From contig JAFGXA010000047.1 of assembly GCA_016936855.1 (NCBI GenBank), positions 1-51,678 on the forward strand: 51,678 bases of DNA. The letters are read 5' to 3'. The position numbers and the translations under genes are program-made. Of this stretch, positions 9,147 to 18,704 are shown one piece after another (within the stretch, counting starts at the first letter, position 1; each line of letters begins with the position of its first letter). Source of the DNA: Gammaproteobacteria bacterium (GTDB taxonomy: Bacteria; Pseudomonadota; Gammaproteobacteria; UBA9339). The notes below the pieces were generated by a model. It did no database searches, was not told the DNA's origin, and saw nothing but the letters and a program-made list of their open reading frames with translations.

Positions 9147-10162
9147 AAGAGTACTTGCCGAAACGTATGTTGGTTACTGGTGCAGCTGGTTTTATAGGCT
9201 GTAATTTCGTTCGCCATATACTGCAAAATAATACCGATATTGAAGTGGTTAGTTATGATAAGTTGACTTATGCTGGACGTGAGGAGAATTTGCAAGATCT
9301 ACCAAATGCTGAGCAACATAACTTTGTTCGTGGTGACATATGTGATGAGGAGTTGGTGGCAAAAACGCTTGGGGATTATAATATAGATACAATTGTACAT
9401 TTTGCAGCAGAGAGTCATGTGGATCGTTCCATTGCGAACCCTGCAGAATTTGTCTATACCAATGTTCTTGGAACCTTTAATCTACTGGATTCTGCGAGGA
9501 AATTTTGGTTTGGTAAGTTACAGTTAACTTCTGATAATTGTAGGTTTCACCATGTTTCTACGGATGAAGTATATGGTCAATTGGCTATGACCGATTCAGC
9601 CTTTTCTGAAACTACACCTTATGATCCAAGTTCTCCATATTCTGCCTCGAAGGCAGCATCTGATCATTTTGTAAGAGCATATGGTCGCACTTATGGTTTG
9701 CCAGTTACCTTATCAAATTGCTCGAATAACTATGGGCCATATCAGCATGAAGAAAAACTAATTCCAGTGGTAGTAAAAAGTTGCCTAGATAGGCACGCAA
9801 TTCCTGTGTATGGTAACGGCTCCAATATTAGGGATTGGCTTTATGTTGAGGATCATTGTCGAGCTATTTATGTTATTGTTAGGAGGGGTAATGTTGGTGA
9901 TACTTATAACGTTGGTGGAAAATGTGAAATGGATAATTTGACATTGGTGAAAATGATCTGTGATATTATGGATAAAAAACGTCCGATCGATATTCCGCAT
10001 AGTGATTTAATTAATTTTGTTAAAGATAGACCAGGGCATGATTGGAGATATGCAATAGATAATTCGAAAATCCAAACACAACTTAATTGGCGGCCACAGC
10101 ATGATTTGAGATCAGGTTTAGAAAAAACTGTAAATTATTATTTGGATTTATATAGTTGTTAG
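9143..10162 (+). CDS. rmlB: RmlB, dTDP-glucose 4,6-dehydratase
   Basis: A 339-residue SDR dehydratase. It has [17 protein letters not shown] for NAD binding, [19 protein letters not shown] (Asp-Glu catalytic pair) and [10 protein letters not shown] (Tyr-x-x-x-Lys). It converts dTDP-glucose to dTDP-4-keto-6-deoxyglucose. The GTG start at 9143 overlaps the rmlD stop. The usual rml order begins with rmlB; here it is last. Confidence 0.96.
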   Translation: MKEYLPKRMLVTGAAGFIGCNFVRHILQNNTDIEVVSYDKLTYAGREENLQDLPNAEQHNFVRGDICDEELVAKTLGDYNIDTIVHFAAESHVDRSIANPAEFVYTNVLGTFNLLDSARKFWFGKLQLTSDNCRFHHVSTDEVYGQLAMTDSAFSETTPYDPSSPYSASKAASDHFVRAYGRTYGLPVTLSNCSNNYGPYQHEEKLIPVVVKSCLDRHAIPVYGNGSNIRDWLYVEDHCRAIYVIVRRGNVGDTYNVGGKCEMDNLTLVKMICDIMDKKRPIDIPHSDLINFVKDRPGHDWRYAIDNSKIQTQLNWRPQHDLRSGLEKTVNYYLDLYSC

Positions 10163-10206
10163 TTTCTTTTTATGGTTACTTAGCAGTTTCTAGGTATAAT
10201 AAAAAA

Positions 10207-10214
10207 GGGGGGGG
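10207..10214 (+). promoter_or_regulatory. G8 homopolymer at the gmd ribosome-binding site
   Basis: A run of six A is followed by eight consecutive G ending 4 bp before the gmd ATG at 10219. The G-run covers the place where the Shine-Dalgarno sequence should be. Slippage of such a tract would change RBS strength or spacing, so it could act as a translational phase-variation switch. Only one allele is visible here. Confidence 0.4.
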
Positions 10215-10218
10215 TAAA

Positions 10219-11307
10219 ATGAAGAAAAGGGCGCTTATTACCGGTGTTACGGGGCAAGATGGTTCTTATTTGGCGGAATTTTTGCTGAAAAAAGGTTACG
10301 AAGTGCATGGAATCAAACGCCGTACTTCATTAATTAATACTAAACGTATTGATCACCTATACCAAGATCCGCACGAAGCTGGTAGATCATTTATTTTGCA
10401 TTATGGTGATATGACTGATGCAACCAGTCTAATTAGGATAATTCAGAAAATTCAGCCAGATGAAATTTATAATTTAGCGGCACAAAGTCATGTTGCCGTT
10501 TCCTTCGAAGAGCCAGAGTATACTGCTGATTCTGATGCCCTCGGAGCTTTGAGAATCTTAGAGGCTATAAGGATTCTTGGTTTGGAGCAAAAGACCAAAT
10601 TTTATCAGGCATCTACTTCAGAATTATATGGGAAAGTGCAAGAGGTTCCGCAGAAAGAGACAACCCCGTTTTATCCTCGTTCTCCATATGGAGTAGCGAA
10701 ATTATATGCTTATTGGATAACTGTTAATTATCGAGAAGCTTACGGTATCTATGCTTGTAATGGTGTGCTGTTTAATCATGAATCACCGGTGAGAGGCGAG
10801 ACTTTTGTGACAAAAAAAATCACAAGAGCGCTTGCTAGGATAAAGGTGGGTTTGCAGAATTGCCTTTATATTGGAAATCTTGATGCTAAGCGAGACTGGG
10901 GACACGCCAGAGACTTTGTGGAAGCTCAGTGGCTGATGTTGCAGCAAGATCAGCCAGAAGATTACGTGATAGGTACTGGTAGACAGTATAGTGTGCGGGA
11001 ATTTATTGAGTCTGCTGCAAAAAAACTTGAGCTATCAATTAATTGGACTGGTAGTGGTTCTGCTGAAAAAGGTCTAGATGAGGCGGGGCGTGTAATTGTT
11101 GCGGTTGATCCCAATTATTATCGGCCGACGGAGGTGGATTCTTTGCTAGCCGATCCTAGCAAAGCCAAAGAGAAGTTGGGCTGGAGTCCTAAAGTTACCT
11201 TTGATGAGCTGGTTAATGAAATGGTTATGGCAGATCTTAAAGAAGCAGAAAAGGCTCTGTTGTTAAAGCAGCATGGTCATCAAGAAGTTGGCAATCCAGA
11301 TTGGTAG
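10219..11307 (+). CDS. gmd: Gmd, GDP-mannose 4,6-dehydratase
   Basis: A 362-residue [23 protein letters not shown] is the family N-terminus, so ATG 10219 is preferred over the upstream in-frame start. Further motifs are [49 protein letters not shown] (Tyr-x-x-x-Lys) and [16 protein letters not shown]. It forms GDP-4-keto-6-deoxymannose. The next gene, fcl, completes GDP-L-fucose, and ManC at 39.3 kb supplies GDP-mannose. Confidence 0.96.
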   Translation: MKKRALITGVTGQDGSYLAEFLLKKGYEVHGIKRRTSLINTKRIDHLYQDPHEAGRSFILHYGDMTDATSLIRIIQKIQPDEIYNLAAQSHVAVSFEEPEYTADSDALGALRILEAIRILGLEQKTKFYQASTSELYGKVQEVPQKETTPFYPRSPYGVAKLYAYWITVNYREAYGIYACNGVLFNHESPVRGETFVTKKITRALARIKVGLQNCLYIGNLDAKRDWGHARDFVEAQWLMLQQDQPEDYVIGTGRQYSVREFIESAAKKLELSINWTGSGSAEKGLDEAGRVIVAVDPNYYRPTEVDSLLADPSKAKEKLGWSPKVTFDELVNEMVMADLKEAEKALLLKQHGHQEVGNPDW

Positions 11308-11311
11308 TTGT

Positions 11312-12271
11312 ATGAAATTAAACGATAAAATTTATGTTGCAGGTCATGCTGGCTTGGTTGGTTCGGCTTTTGTAAGAAGTTTACAGAATGCTGGTTACGA
11401 TAACTTACTGCTACGCACTCATGCAGAGTTGGATTTGACGGAAAAAACAGCGGTAAATGAGTTGTTTGTCACTGAAAAACCGGACTATGTGATTTTAGCT
11501 GCTGCCAAGGTTGGTGGCATTAAAGCGAATAGCGATTTCCCCGCTGATTTTATCGATATTAATTTGACTATTCAGCATAATATTATAAGTGCGGCACATA
11601 AATATCAGGTAAAAAGACTTTGTTTTCTTGGTAGTTCCTGCATTTATCCGAGGGAGGCCGAGCAGCCAATCAAGGAAGAATCCCTTTTAACTGGTCCGTT
11701 AGAGCTCACCAATAGGCCCTATGCTGTTGCTAAAATTGCAGGCATTGAGCAGTGTTGGGCATATAATAGGCAGTACGGAACGCAATATATTGCGTTGATG
11801 CCTTCGAATTTGTATGGCATTGGTGATAATTATGATTTGAATAATTCTCACGTGTTGCCGGCATTAATTCGTAAGGTTCACGAAGCTAAAATAAAAAAAA
11901 TGCCAGAAATTATCGTATGGGGCAGTGGAAGACCTAAGCGTGAATTTTTGTATGCAGATGATTTAGCGGCGGCTGGTATCATGCTGTTGAACCTGCCGGA
12001 TGATGAATATAGAGAAATAGTTGATAGCAATGTTCGTCCTCCTCTTTTTAATGTTGGCAGCGGTGAGGATTTAACCATTCTGGAATTGGTTAAAACTATT
12101 AAAAATGTGTTGGGGTATTCAGGAAAGATTGTTTGGGATAGCAGTATGCCTGATGGTACTCCGAGGAAATTGTTGGATATTAGTAGGGTTACTTCATTTG
12201 GTTGGAAGCCAAAAATTAGTTTAATGGAAGGTATCAAGTTGGCCTATCAAGATTTCCTCATGCGTTATTGA
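11312..12271 (+). CDS. fcl: Fcl, GDP-L-fucose synthase
   Basis: A 319-residue epimerase/reductase. VAGHAGLVGSAFVRSL is the NADP-binding loop. AAKVGGIKANSDFPADFI, FLGSSCIYP and NRPYAVAKIAGIEQC (Tyr-x-x-x-Lys) are diagnostic. ATG 11312 is preferred because it gives the normal family N-terminus; it lies 4 bp after the gmd stop. The stop is only 8 bp from the converging rlmH stop, with no hairpin terminator between. Confidence 0.96.
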   Translation: MKLNDKIYVAGHAGLVGSAFVRSLQNAGYDNLLLRTHAELDLTEKTAVNELFVTEKPDYVILAAAKVGGIKANSDFPADFIDINLTIQHNIISAAHKYQVKRLCFLGSSCIYPREAEQPIKEESLLTGPLELTNRPYAVAKIAGIEQCWAYNRQYGTQYIALMPSNLYGIGDNYDLNNSHVLPALIRKVHEAKIKKMPEIIVWGSGRPKREFLYADDLAAAGIMLLNLPDDEYREIVDSNVRPPLFNVGSGEDLTILELVKTIKNVLGYSGKIVWDSSMPDGTPRKLLDISRVTSFGWKPKISLMEGIKLAYQDFLMRY

Positions 12272-12279
12272 TAAAACAA

Positions 12280-12750
12280 TTAGTCTCGGTGGTAAGGATG
12301 ATTTTGCAGGATAGTCCATGATCTATAAATTTGCTCAGCTAAAATCACGCGGACTAATTGATGCGGAAATGTTAAATTTGATAATCCTAAGATTATTTTG
12401 CTGCCATCTAAAACGGCTTGGTCCAGCCCTTCTGCTCCGCCAATTATGAAACAAATATTGTGATGTTGTTCTGTAAAAATTTTAATTTGTTTGGCAAGCT
12501 GCATACTTGTTAATTGTTTGCCATGTTCATCTAGGCTAATAATGCAGGAATTATTTTTGATTTTGTTTTTAATTAAAGTTGATTCTTGCTCTTTTATTTT
12601 CGCCGATGAAGTTGATTTGTTGTATTTTAATGGAGGTATCTCTATTAAATTTAATTGCCATTGTTTTGGAAGACGTTTATTGTAATTTTTAAAAGCTGTG
12701 TCTATCCATGAGTCTGCTTTTTTGCAAATTGTAATAAGATCAATTGTCAT
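12280..12750 (-). CDS. rlmH: RlmH, 23S rRNA m3-pseudouridine-1915 methyltransferase
   Basis: A 156-residue SPOUT methyltransferase. The C-terminal trefoil-knot signature is complete: ISLDEHGKQLTS, CFIIGGAEGL, LSNLTFPHQLVRVILAEQIYR and the terminal NHPYHRD. The start is set at 12750 (MTIDLITICKKADSW), giving family length and a 2-bp gap after rsfS. It methylates pseudouridine 1915 in helix 69 of 23S rRNA. Confidence 0.95.
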   Translation of the reverse strand: MTIDLITICKKADSWIDTAFKNYNKRLPKQWQLNLIEIPPLKYNKSTSSAKIKEQESTLIKNKIKNNSCIISLDEHGKQLTSMQLAKQIKIFTEQHHNICFIIGGAEGLDQAVLDGSKIILGLSNLTFPHQLVRVILAEQIYRSWTILQNHPYHRD

Positions 12751-12752
12751 TC

Positions 12753-13109
12753 TCAACGACGAAGTTTTTCGGCAATTTCTATGGTCCAAAATTTTTCAAG
12801 ATCGTATAATTCGCGTGTTGCAGGTAGCATTATGTGGACAACGACATCTATATAATCTATTAAAATCCATTGTCCGGATGGGTCATCTTCGATACCGTTT
12901 GGTTTTATGTTGTCAGCTTTTAGCTTGTTCGCTAAGTTTTTTGCTAGGGATTTCACATGGCGTGACGAAGTGCCGCTAACAATTACTATGTAGTCGGTAA
13001 CGTCGGTTAATTTGGTAACATCAATATCTACGATATTTTCTGCCTTTAGTTCTTCTAGTTCATACTTTATGTGTTTTAATATTTTTTTGCTTCTGCTATG
13101 TTCGGCCAT
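12753..13109 (-). CDS. rsfS: RsfS, ribosomal silencing factor
   Basis: About 118 residues from ATG 13109; a start at 13139 adds ten residues without homologous appearance. DYIVIVSGTSSRHVKSLA and GIEDDPSGQWILIDYIDVVVHIM are the RsfS/YbeB core (the usual motif is G-x-x-x-x-x-W-x-L-x-D-x-G-D-x-x-V-H). It binds uL14 and blocks subunit joining during starvation. The rsfS-rlmH pair is conserved in bacteria. The frequent upstream neighbour nadD is absent; a glycosyltransferase gene ends 111 bp upstream, so the sugar operon was apparently placed next to this pair. Confidence 0.94.
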   Translation of the reverse strand: MAEHSRSKKILKHIKYELEELKAENIVDIDVTKLTDVTDYIVIVSGTSSRHVKSLAKNLANKLKADNIKPNGIEDDPSGQWILIDYIDVVVHIMLPATRELYDLEKFWTIEIAEKLRR

Positions 13110-13220
13110 GCCATTACACCTATAATCTTTATATTCCAATAATTTATAATATAACCTACGTTAAGAGTATCCTATTTTTTACTTTGTGAAAAGAGTTTCA
13201 AAGGATGATTGATTATTGGT

Positions 13221-14351
13221 TTATTTTTTGAGCATTTTCGCATAGAGCTCTATTGTTTCGTTAACTACGTATTCCAATGAAAAATTGTCTTCAACTAATT
13301 TTCTACTTGCTTTCCCCATTGATTCAACAAGGCTGGGGTTCGTAATGAGTTTTCTTATAGAATCGGCCAAGGCTTGTGCATTTTTTACAGGAACTAAATA
13401 TCCATTTTTATTGTTTATGACAATTTCTCGACAACCTGGCACATCGGTTGCGACTATAGCTTTCCCACAGGCCGCCGCTTCTAACAATGCTTTGGGTAGT
13501 CCTTCTCTATATGATGGTAGTACCGCTATTGTTGACTCATGCCAGAGGTTAGCAATGTCGCTCCTATGTCCTAGCCATTTAATTAACCCTTGATTTTGCC
13601 AGTAATTAATCGTTTCTTTTTTAATGGAAACTAAACTGTTTTTGGCAACATCTCCCGCTAGCCAAGCCTCAAAAATTATCCCATCTTTTTTTAGCAGTTT
13701 AATTGCCTCAACGAGCTCGACAATGCCCTTGTGTTCTTGTAGTCGTCCAACAAATGTAATAATTGGTATGGCTTTTGTTTTATATTGATCAGAAGGCGTG
13801 AATTTGTTTATATCAACACCAGATCCTCTAATTAATGATATGTGGTTAGATTTGACGCCCGCATTTTGTAATAACCTTAAATCATCTGAGTTTTGAACAA
13901 TAGTACGCCAATTGTTCTTATTAAAAAACCAGCGAAATATTTTGAAGAAAAATAATCTTAAAAATTTTGCTTTTGTTGAGTTTGAAATAAAAACATATCC
14001 AAGGCCTGTGACAGCATTAACTATTCTTGGCATTTTAGTTATGCATGCGGCTACAGAGCCAAGCCCAATAGGTTGCATTGCTACGTGATGAATAATGTCG
14101 GGTTTGGTTTTATGGTAGATTTTTGTCAATAAAAATATGTGCTTTAATTCGGTAAAAATATTTTTTCCTGCATGCGAAAAAGGAAGGTGTATGTAGTTAA
14201 TTTGGTTTTGACTGAAATTTTTTGCAGATGGTAAATTAGTTACAACCGTTACGTCATAATTTTTTTCGACAGCAGCTTTGGCTATTGGAAGTCTATGCGA
14301 GTAAAAGAAGGCGAGATCTGTGACAACAAATAATAATTTGGTCTTTTGCAA
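13221..14351 (-). CDS. GT4 family glycosyltransferase
   Basis: A 376-residue GT-B enzyme. The N-terminal domain opens with KLLFVVTDLAFFYSHRLP and has PDIIHHVAMQPIGLG. The C-terminal donor domain has ITFVGRLQEHKGIVELVEAI, then PSYREGLPKALLEAAACGKA and ATDVPGCREIV, with the E-x7-E motif. It resembles the WbpX/PglA-like group that adds a hexosamine or related sugar to an undecaprenyl-linked glycan; the exact sugar is unknown. It is last in the minus-strand operon after the dehydrogenase and epimerase (10-bp gap), so a uronic acid donor is possible. Confidence 0.85.
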   Translation of the reverse strand: MQKTKLLFVVTDLAFFYSHRLPIAKAAVEKNYDVTVVTNLPSAKNFSQNQINYIHLPFSHAGKNIFTELKHIFLLTKIYHKTKPDIIHHVAMQPIGLGSVAACITKMPRIVNAVTGLGYVFISNSTKAKFLRLFFFKIFRWFFNKNNWRTIVQNSDDLRLLQNAGVKSNHISLIRGSGVDINKFTPSDQYKTKAIPIITFVGRLQEHKGIVELVEAIKLLKKDGIIFEAWLAGDVAKNSLVSIKKETINYWQNQGLIKWLGHRSDIANLWHESTIAVLPSYREGLPKALLEAAACGKAIVATDVPGCREIVINNKNGYLVPVKNAQALADSIRKLITNPSLVESMGKASRKLVEDNFSLEYVVNETIELYAKMLKK

Positions 14352-14360
14352 ATTTGGCTC

Positions 14361-15671
14361 CTATGCTTGTACGACATTTTTTGTGTTGGTAGGATAGATA
14401 TTTCTAGTATCAACTATTAATTTAGCGTTTTGTTGCAGCATTTCGTAGTCGATGTCATCGTGTGCTGTTACGATAATTACGGCGTCGAAGTCTTTTATGC
14501 AATCACTTGATATCTGTATGCTATTTAAATCAAAGAAGTGATTCCTCATGTGAGGGAATTTAGCTATGTAAGGATCATGATAGGAGATTATGGCGCCTTT
14601 TTTGATCAAGAGATCAATAATTTCTACTGACGGAGATTCGCGTATGTCATCAATATTTTTTTTGTATGCTAACCCCATAATGAGAATATTGCTGCCTCTT
14701 ACTGATTTCGCTTTTTCATTGAGAGCTTGGGTTAATTTATCAATTACCCATTTTGGCATCATGCTGTTAATTTCTCCGGCCAATTCAATAAATCTGGTGT
14801 GGAGTCCGTATTCTCTGGCTTTCCAGGTTAAATAAAAAGGATCGATGGGGATGCAATGGCCGCCTAAGCCTGGCCCTGGATAGTATGGAACAAAGCCAAA
14901 TGGCTTGGTTGCAGCAGCACTAATTACTTCATGAATGTTGATACCCATATTGTCAGCAACGATTTTCATTTCGTTGACTAAACCTATATTTACTGCTCTG
15001 TGTATATTTTCTAAAAGTTTAGTTAGTTCGGCAACTTTTGTGGAACTGACTGGCACAACAGTGTCAACTATTTGTCCATACATGGACAATCCCGCTTGTA
15101 GACATCTATCTGTGGTGCCACCACATATTTTTGGTATGGTTTGAGTGCAAAAAGCTTTGTTTGCTGGATCTTCGCGTTCTGGTGAGTACACTAAAAAGAT
15201 GTCTTCTCCTACTTTGAAGCCTTTGGTTTCAATTCTGGGTTTTAGCTCTTCTTCAGTAGTTCCAGGATAGGTTGTGCTTTCTAAGGAGATTAACTGTTGT
15301 TTTTTAAGATATGGAAGTAGAGCTTCAATAGTATCTATAACAAAGCTCAGATCCGGTTCCCGGTATTTGTTTAGCGGTGTGGGTACGCATAATAGTATGG
15401 CATCAGCATTGCTTGCCTCGGCGTAGTCAGTTTTAACCATTAGACTACCATTATCAACGGCAACTTTAAGCTTGTTACTATCTATGTGCTTTATATAGCT
15501 TTTTCCCTGCAAAATATTATCTATTTTTTCTTTGTCTATATCAAAGCCAATAACCTTGAATCCAACCTCGATGAAGCGTAGTACCAATGGTAGGCCGACG
15601 TAGCCGAGTCCAACTACTCCTATTGTAGCTTCTTTGTTGTTTAAGCGATCAAGCAACAAGTTATAACTCAT
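14361..15671 (-). CDS. WbpA/WbpO-type UDP-N-acetylhexosamine 6-dehydrogenase
   Basis: A 436-residue nucleotide-sugar dehydrogenase. EATIGVVGLGYVGLPLVLRF is the NAD loop. VYSPEREDPANKAF, TTKLLENIHRAVNIGLVNE-like sequence and GLGGHCIPIDPFYLTWKARE (Cys nucleophile) follow. It oxidises UDP-GlcNAc or UDP-GalNAc to the uronic acid. The adjacent WbpP-type epimerase overlaps by 4 bp (ATGA) and the operon also encodes an amidotransferase, which together suggest UDP-GalNAcA and then its amide. This is the arrangement known from the Francisella tularensis O-antigen locus. Confidence 0.9.
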   Translation of the reverse strand: MSYNLLLDRLNNKEATIGVVGLGYVGLPLVLRFIEVGFKVIGFDIDKEKIDNILQGKSYIKHIDSNKLKVAVDNGSLMVKTDYAEASNADAILLCVPTPLNKYREPDLSFVIDTIEALLPYLKKQQLISLESTTYPGTTEEELKPRIETKGFKVGEDIFLVYSPEREDPANKAFCTQTIPKICGGTTDRCLQAGLSMYGQIVDTVVPVSSTKVAELTKLLENIHRAVNIGLVNEMKIVADNMGINIHEVISAAATKPFGFVPYYPGPGLGGHCIPIDPFYLTWKAREYGLHTRFIELAGEINSMMPKWVIDKLTQALNEKAKSVRGSNILIMGLAYKKNIDDIRESPSVEIIDLLIKKGAIISYHDPYIAKFPHMRNHFFDLNSIQISSDCIKDFDAVIIVTAHDDIDYEMLQQNAKLIVDTRNIYPTNTKNVVQA

Positions 15672-16693
15672 TGGTTTTCTCCGTGGTGTTTTTTATACCA
15701 GGACAGCGCCTCTGTCAATCCAGTAGATACGCTGTGTGTAGGCTGATAGCCAAGTAGCTTGCTGGCTTTGCTGATATCAGCTAGTGAGTGACGAATATCC
15801 CCAGGCCTGAAGTCACGATAAATTGGTTTTTTATCATTTGGTTTATTCAACCCATTTCTTATCATCAGAAAAAGGTCGTTAAGGGTGGTGCGATCACCTG
15901 CCGCAATATTGTATACCGTATTTAGAGCGGTTTTGTCCGTAGCGGTCGCCGCTAGGATGTTTGCTTGAATGACGTTTTTTATATAGCAAAAATCGCGTGA
16001 AGTTTCTCCATCACCATTAATATAAATATCTTTTTCATCCAAAAATGAGCTAACCCAAGTTGGGATGACAGCAGCGTATGCACCTTTGAAGTCTTGTCTG
16101 GCTCCAAATACGTTAAAGTATCTTAAGCCGATAGTCGTTATAGGGTAAGAATTGGCAAAGGCAGTAGCATAGATTTCGTTAGCATATTTCGAAGAGGCAT
16201 AGGGTGATAGTTGTTTGCCAATTATATCTTCAACTTTTGGCAGGTTTTGAGAGTCGCCATATACTGAGCTAGATGAGGCATATACGAATCTTTTCACATT
16301 GTTGTTTTTTGAGGTAAGCAGCATGTTTAAAAATCCATTTACGTTGGTATCGTTGGTTGCCAGTGGGTTATTAATTGAGCGTGGTATGCTACCTAGCGCT
16401 GCCTGATGCAGTACGTAATCAACCCCTTTTATCACAGTTTGACAGTCTTGTAGATTTCGTATGTCACCTTCGTGAAATTGAAAGTTATGTTGCTGTTTTT
16501 CAGGAAGCTGTTCTAGGGCATAAGCAATATTTTTTTTATATCCTGTCGCAAAATTATCTAGACCAACTACCCGCTGATTAAGCTTCAATAGTGATTCTAA
16601 AAGATTAGAACCTATAAACCCTGCAACCCCAGTTATTAGCCATGTGTACTGATGGTTTAGCAAGTGATTTTTGATGTTTTCAAATTTATTCAT
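15668..16693 (-). CDS. WbpP/TviC-type UDP-N-acetylglucosamine C4-epimerase
   Basis: About 341 residues. WLITGVAGFIGSNLLESLLK, VVGLDNFATGYKKN, LHQAALGSIPRSINNP, SSSVYGD and LSPYASSKYANEIYA match WbpP/TviC almost motif by motif. ATG 16693 (MNKFENIKNHLL) is chosen over 16720 because WbpP/TviC proteins begin with a similar short helix. It interconverts UDP-GlcNAc/UDP-GalNAc or the corresponding uronic acids. It overlaps the dehydrogenase start. Confidence 0.92.
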   Translation of the reverse strand: MNKFENIKNHLLNHQYTWLITGVAGFIGSNLLESLLKLNQRVVGLDNFATGYKKNIAYALEQLPEKQQHNFQFHEGDIRNLQDCQTVIKGVDYVLHQAALGSIPRSINNPLATNDTNVNGFLNMLLTSKNNNVKRFVYASSSSVYGDSQNLPKVEDIIGKQLSPYASSKYANEIYATAFANSYPITTIGLRYFNVFGARQDFKGAYAAVIPTWVSSFLDEKDIYINGDGETSRDFCYIKNVIQANILAATATDKTALNTVYNIAAGDRTTLNDLFLMIRNGLNKPNDKKPIYRDFRPGDIRHSLADISKASKLLGYQPTHSVSTGLTEALSWYKKHHGENQ

Positions 16694-16759
16694 TTGTATT
16701 TTGAGAAAAAAGTAAGCCACCGATTATAGTGGCCTAAGTGCTGGGGTGTCAAACGACTC

Positions 16760-18691
16760 CTAGTGTTTTTGCTGTTCAAACCAGGCTTGAAACATTAGTA
16801 TTGTCCATATCTTATTTATGTGATTTTTCCTGCCGGACAAATGTTCTTTCCACAGCTTCTCTACGGTTGCGCCTAGGATGTTTGTTTCGCTATTTTGACA
16901 AAAATCAGTTATCAGCGATTCAGTCCATTCTCGTAATGAGCTTGTAATCCACTTGTCTATTGGAATTGCAAACCCCATTTTGGGTTTATTGCTCAGATTT
17001 GCTGGAATATATTTGCTCAATAGTTGTCGTAATGGCAGTTTGGTTTGACCATTGTGTATTTTCATTCTTAAGGGCATCTGCCAAGATAGCTCTACAATAT
17101 GATGGTCTAATAAAGGTACTCTTGCTTCCACGCTGCTACCCATGCTGGCTCGGTCAATCTTCGTTAGTATGTCGTCTGGTAGATAATGGCTTTGATCCCA
17201 GAACATCATACTTTCGATAAAATTATCGCGACCACTTTCCGCATACAGTTCATCATGCATAATCGGGTCTAAATCAGGAAGTAGTTCGTTAATGTATGGC
17301 CAGTATGAAATGATTTTTTGATATAGATTTTTTTGATCAGTGAAATTTAATGCATTGGCAAGTTTGTGAATTTTTTCCCCGACCATAGATGTTTTTAATT
17401 GTTTTGGTAATATAGGAGCCAATTGATTGTAGCTTGCATTCAAAAAGGTGGGGGACGGTATAGCGAGCATTTTTGCAAAGAAAATCCTAAGGGAGTAAGG
17501 CAGTTTTTGCATTAAGTTAAAGTAAGGTCGACTTGCCAATAAATAGCGATTATAGCCTGCAAATAGTTCGTCTCCTCCGTCTCCAGATAGGGTGACGGTA
17601 ACATGTTGCTTAGCTAATGCAAAAACTAAGGATGTGGGGATCTGTGACGAATCGGCAAATGGTTCATCATATAGAGTTGGTAGTTTAGGTATAATAGCTG
17701 CGGCTTCTTCGGGTGAGACTCGCAGTGTGGTATGTTTTGTGCCGAGATATTGTGCTATTTTGGCGGCATGTTCTGATTCGTCATATGAGTTTTCCTCATA
17801 GCCAATACTGAATGAGTTAACCGGTTTTGAGCTTATATTTTGTGCGATAGCTGTAATAAGACTGGAGTCAATGCCTCCGGACAACAAAGTTCCAATTGGT
17901 ACATCTGAAATCAATCGTAATTTTATTGAATCATATAGAAGCTGTTCTAATCTGGCCATTAGATCTTGTTCAGAAGTTTTAGTGCTGGATATGTTGGTGG
18001 GGATGTTCCAATATCGTTCTATTTTTGGTTTTTGTTCTATGTTTGAGTTTAATGAAAAGGTGAGCAATGATCCGGGTGCCAATTTGTATATATTTTCATA
18101 TATGGAATATGGGCTTGGTACGTATCCATACTGGAAGTATCCAGCCAATGCTTTTTTGTTAAGTTTATTATCAAATGATGGGTAGGACTTGATCGGTTTT
18201 AACTCAGATGCAAAAATAAACGAATTATGAGATAAGCCGTAGTATAGAGGCTTAAGTCCCATTCTATCTCGCGCTAAAAAAAGCAAGCGCTTTTGTTTGT
18301 CATATACTGCAAAAGCGAACATTCCGTTGAATTTTTTTAAGGCCGTTGTTATTCCCCATTGTTCGATTGCCGCTAATATTACTTCTGTATCGCAGCTTGA
18401 CCTAAAGGAGTGTCCTAAGGGGATGAGTTCTTTTTTGAGAGCATTAAAGTTGTATATTTCACCATTAAATACAATGATATATCTGCCGGATGCGGATATC
18501 ATTGGTTGTGAGCCATGGTTACTCAAATCCAAAATAGAAAGTCGTCTATGCCCAAGGGCTATCTTTTTATCATCACTCAGCCAAAAATCTGATGCATCCG
18601 GACCTCTGGGGCGCATCAATTCCAGAGATTTTTTCATGTAAGATGTTTTGTCAGAAAAAACATCAGAAATTATGCCGACTATACCACACAT
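16760..18691 (-). CDS. asparagine synthase-family amidotransferase (O-antigen type)
   Basis: A 643-residue AsnB-family protein. Cys2 follows the initiator Met (MCGIVG) as the Ntn glutaminase nucleophile. RPRGPDASDFW and FNGEIYNF are the glutaminase pocket. The synthetase domain has LLSGGIDSSLITAIA (PP-loop), SIGYEENSYDES and SGDGGDELFAGYNRY. It could be a true asparagine synthetase. Its place between a GT2 gene and uronic acid genes makes a WbtH/WbpS-like role, amidation of a hexosaminuronic acid, the better guess. The sequence alone cannot separate the two. Confidence 0.88.
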   Translation of the reverse strand: MCGIVGIISDVFSDKTSYMKKSLELMRPRGPDASDFWLSDDKKIALGHRRLSILDLSNHGSQPMISASGRYIIVFNGEIYNFNALKKELIPLGHSFRSSCDTEVILAAIEQWGITTALKKFNGMFAFAVYDKQKRLLFLARDRMGLKPLYYGLSHNSFIFASELKPIKSYPSFDNKLNKKALAGYFQYGYVPSPYSIYENIYKLAPGSLLTFSLNSNIEQKPKIERYWNIPTNISSTKTSEQDLMARLEQLLYDSIKLRLISDVPIGTLLSGGIDSSLITAIAQNISSKPVNSFSIGYEENSYDESEHAAKIAQYLGTKHTTLRVSPEEAAAIIPKLPTLYDEPFADSSQIPTSLVFALAKQHVTVTLSGDGGDELFAGYNRYLLASRPYFNLMQKLPYSLRIFFAKMLAIPSPTFLNASYNQLAPILPKQLKTSMVGEKIHKLANALNFTDQKNLYQKIISYWPYINELLPDLDPIMHDELYAESGRDNFIESMMFWDQSHYLPDDILTKIDRASMGSSVEARVPLLDHHIVELSWQMPLRMKIHNGQTKLPLRQLLSKYIPANLSNKPKMGFAIPIDKWITSSLREWTESLITDFCQNSETNILGATVEKLWKEHLSGRKNHINKIWTILMFQAWFEQQKH

Positions 18692-18704
18692 AAATTGCTA
18701 AACC

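Noticed and set aside
16760-18691. Ordinary housekeeping asparagine synthetase
   Set aside because: Not excluded, but operon context favours sugar amidation; kept as an alternative in the annotation.
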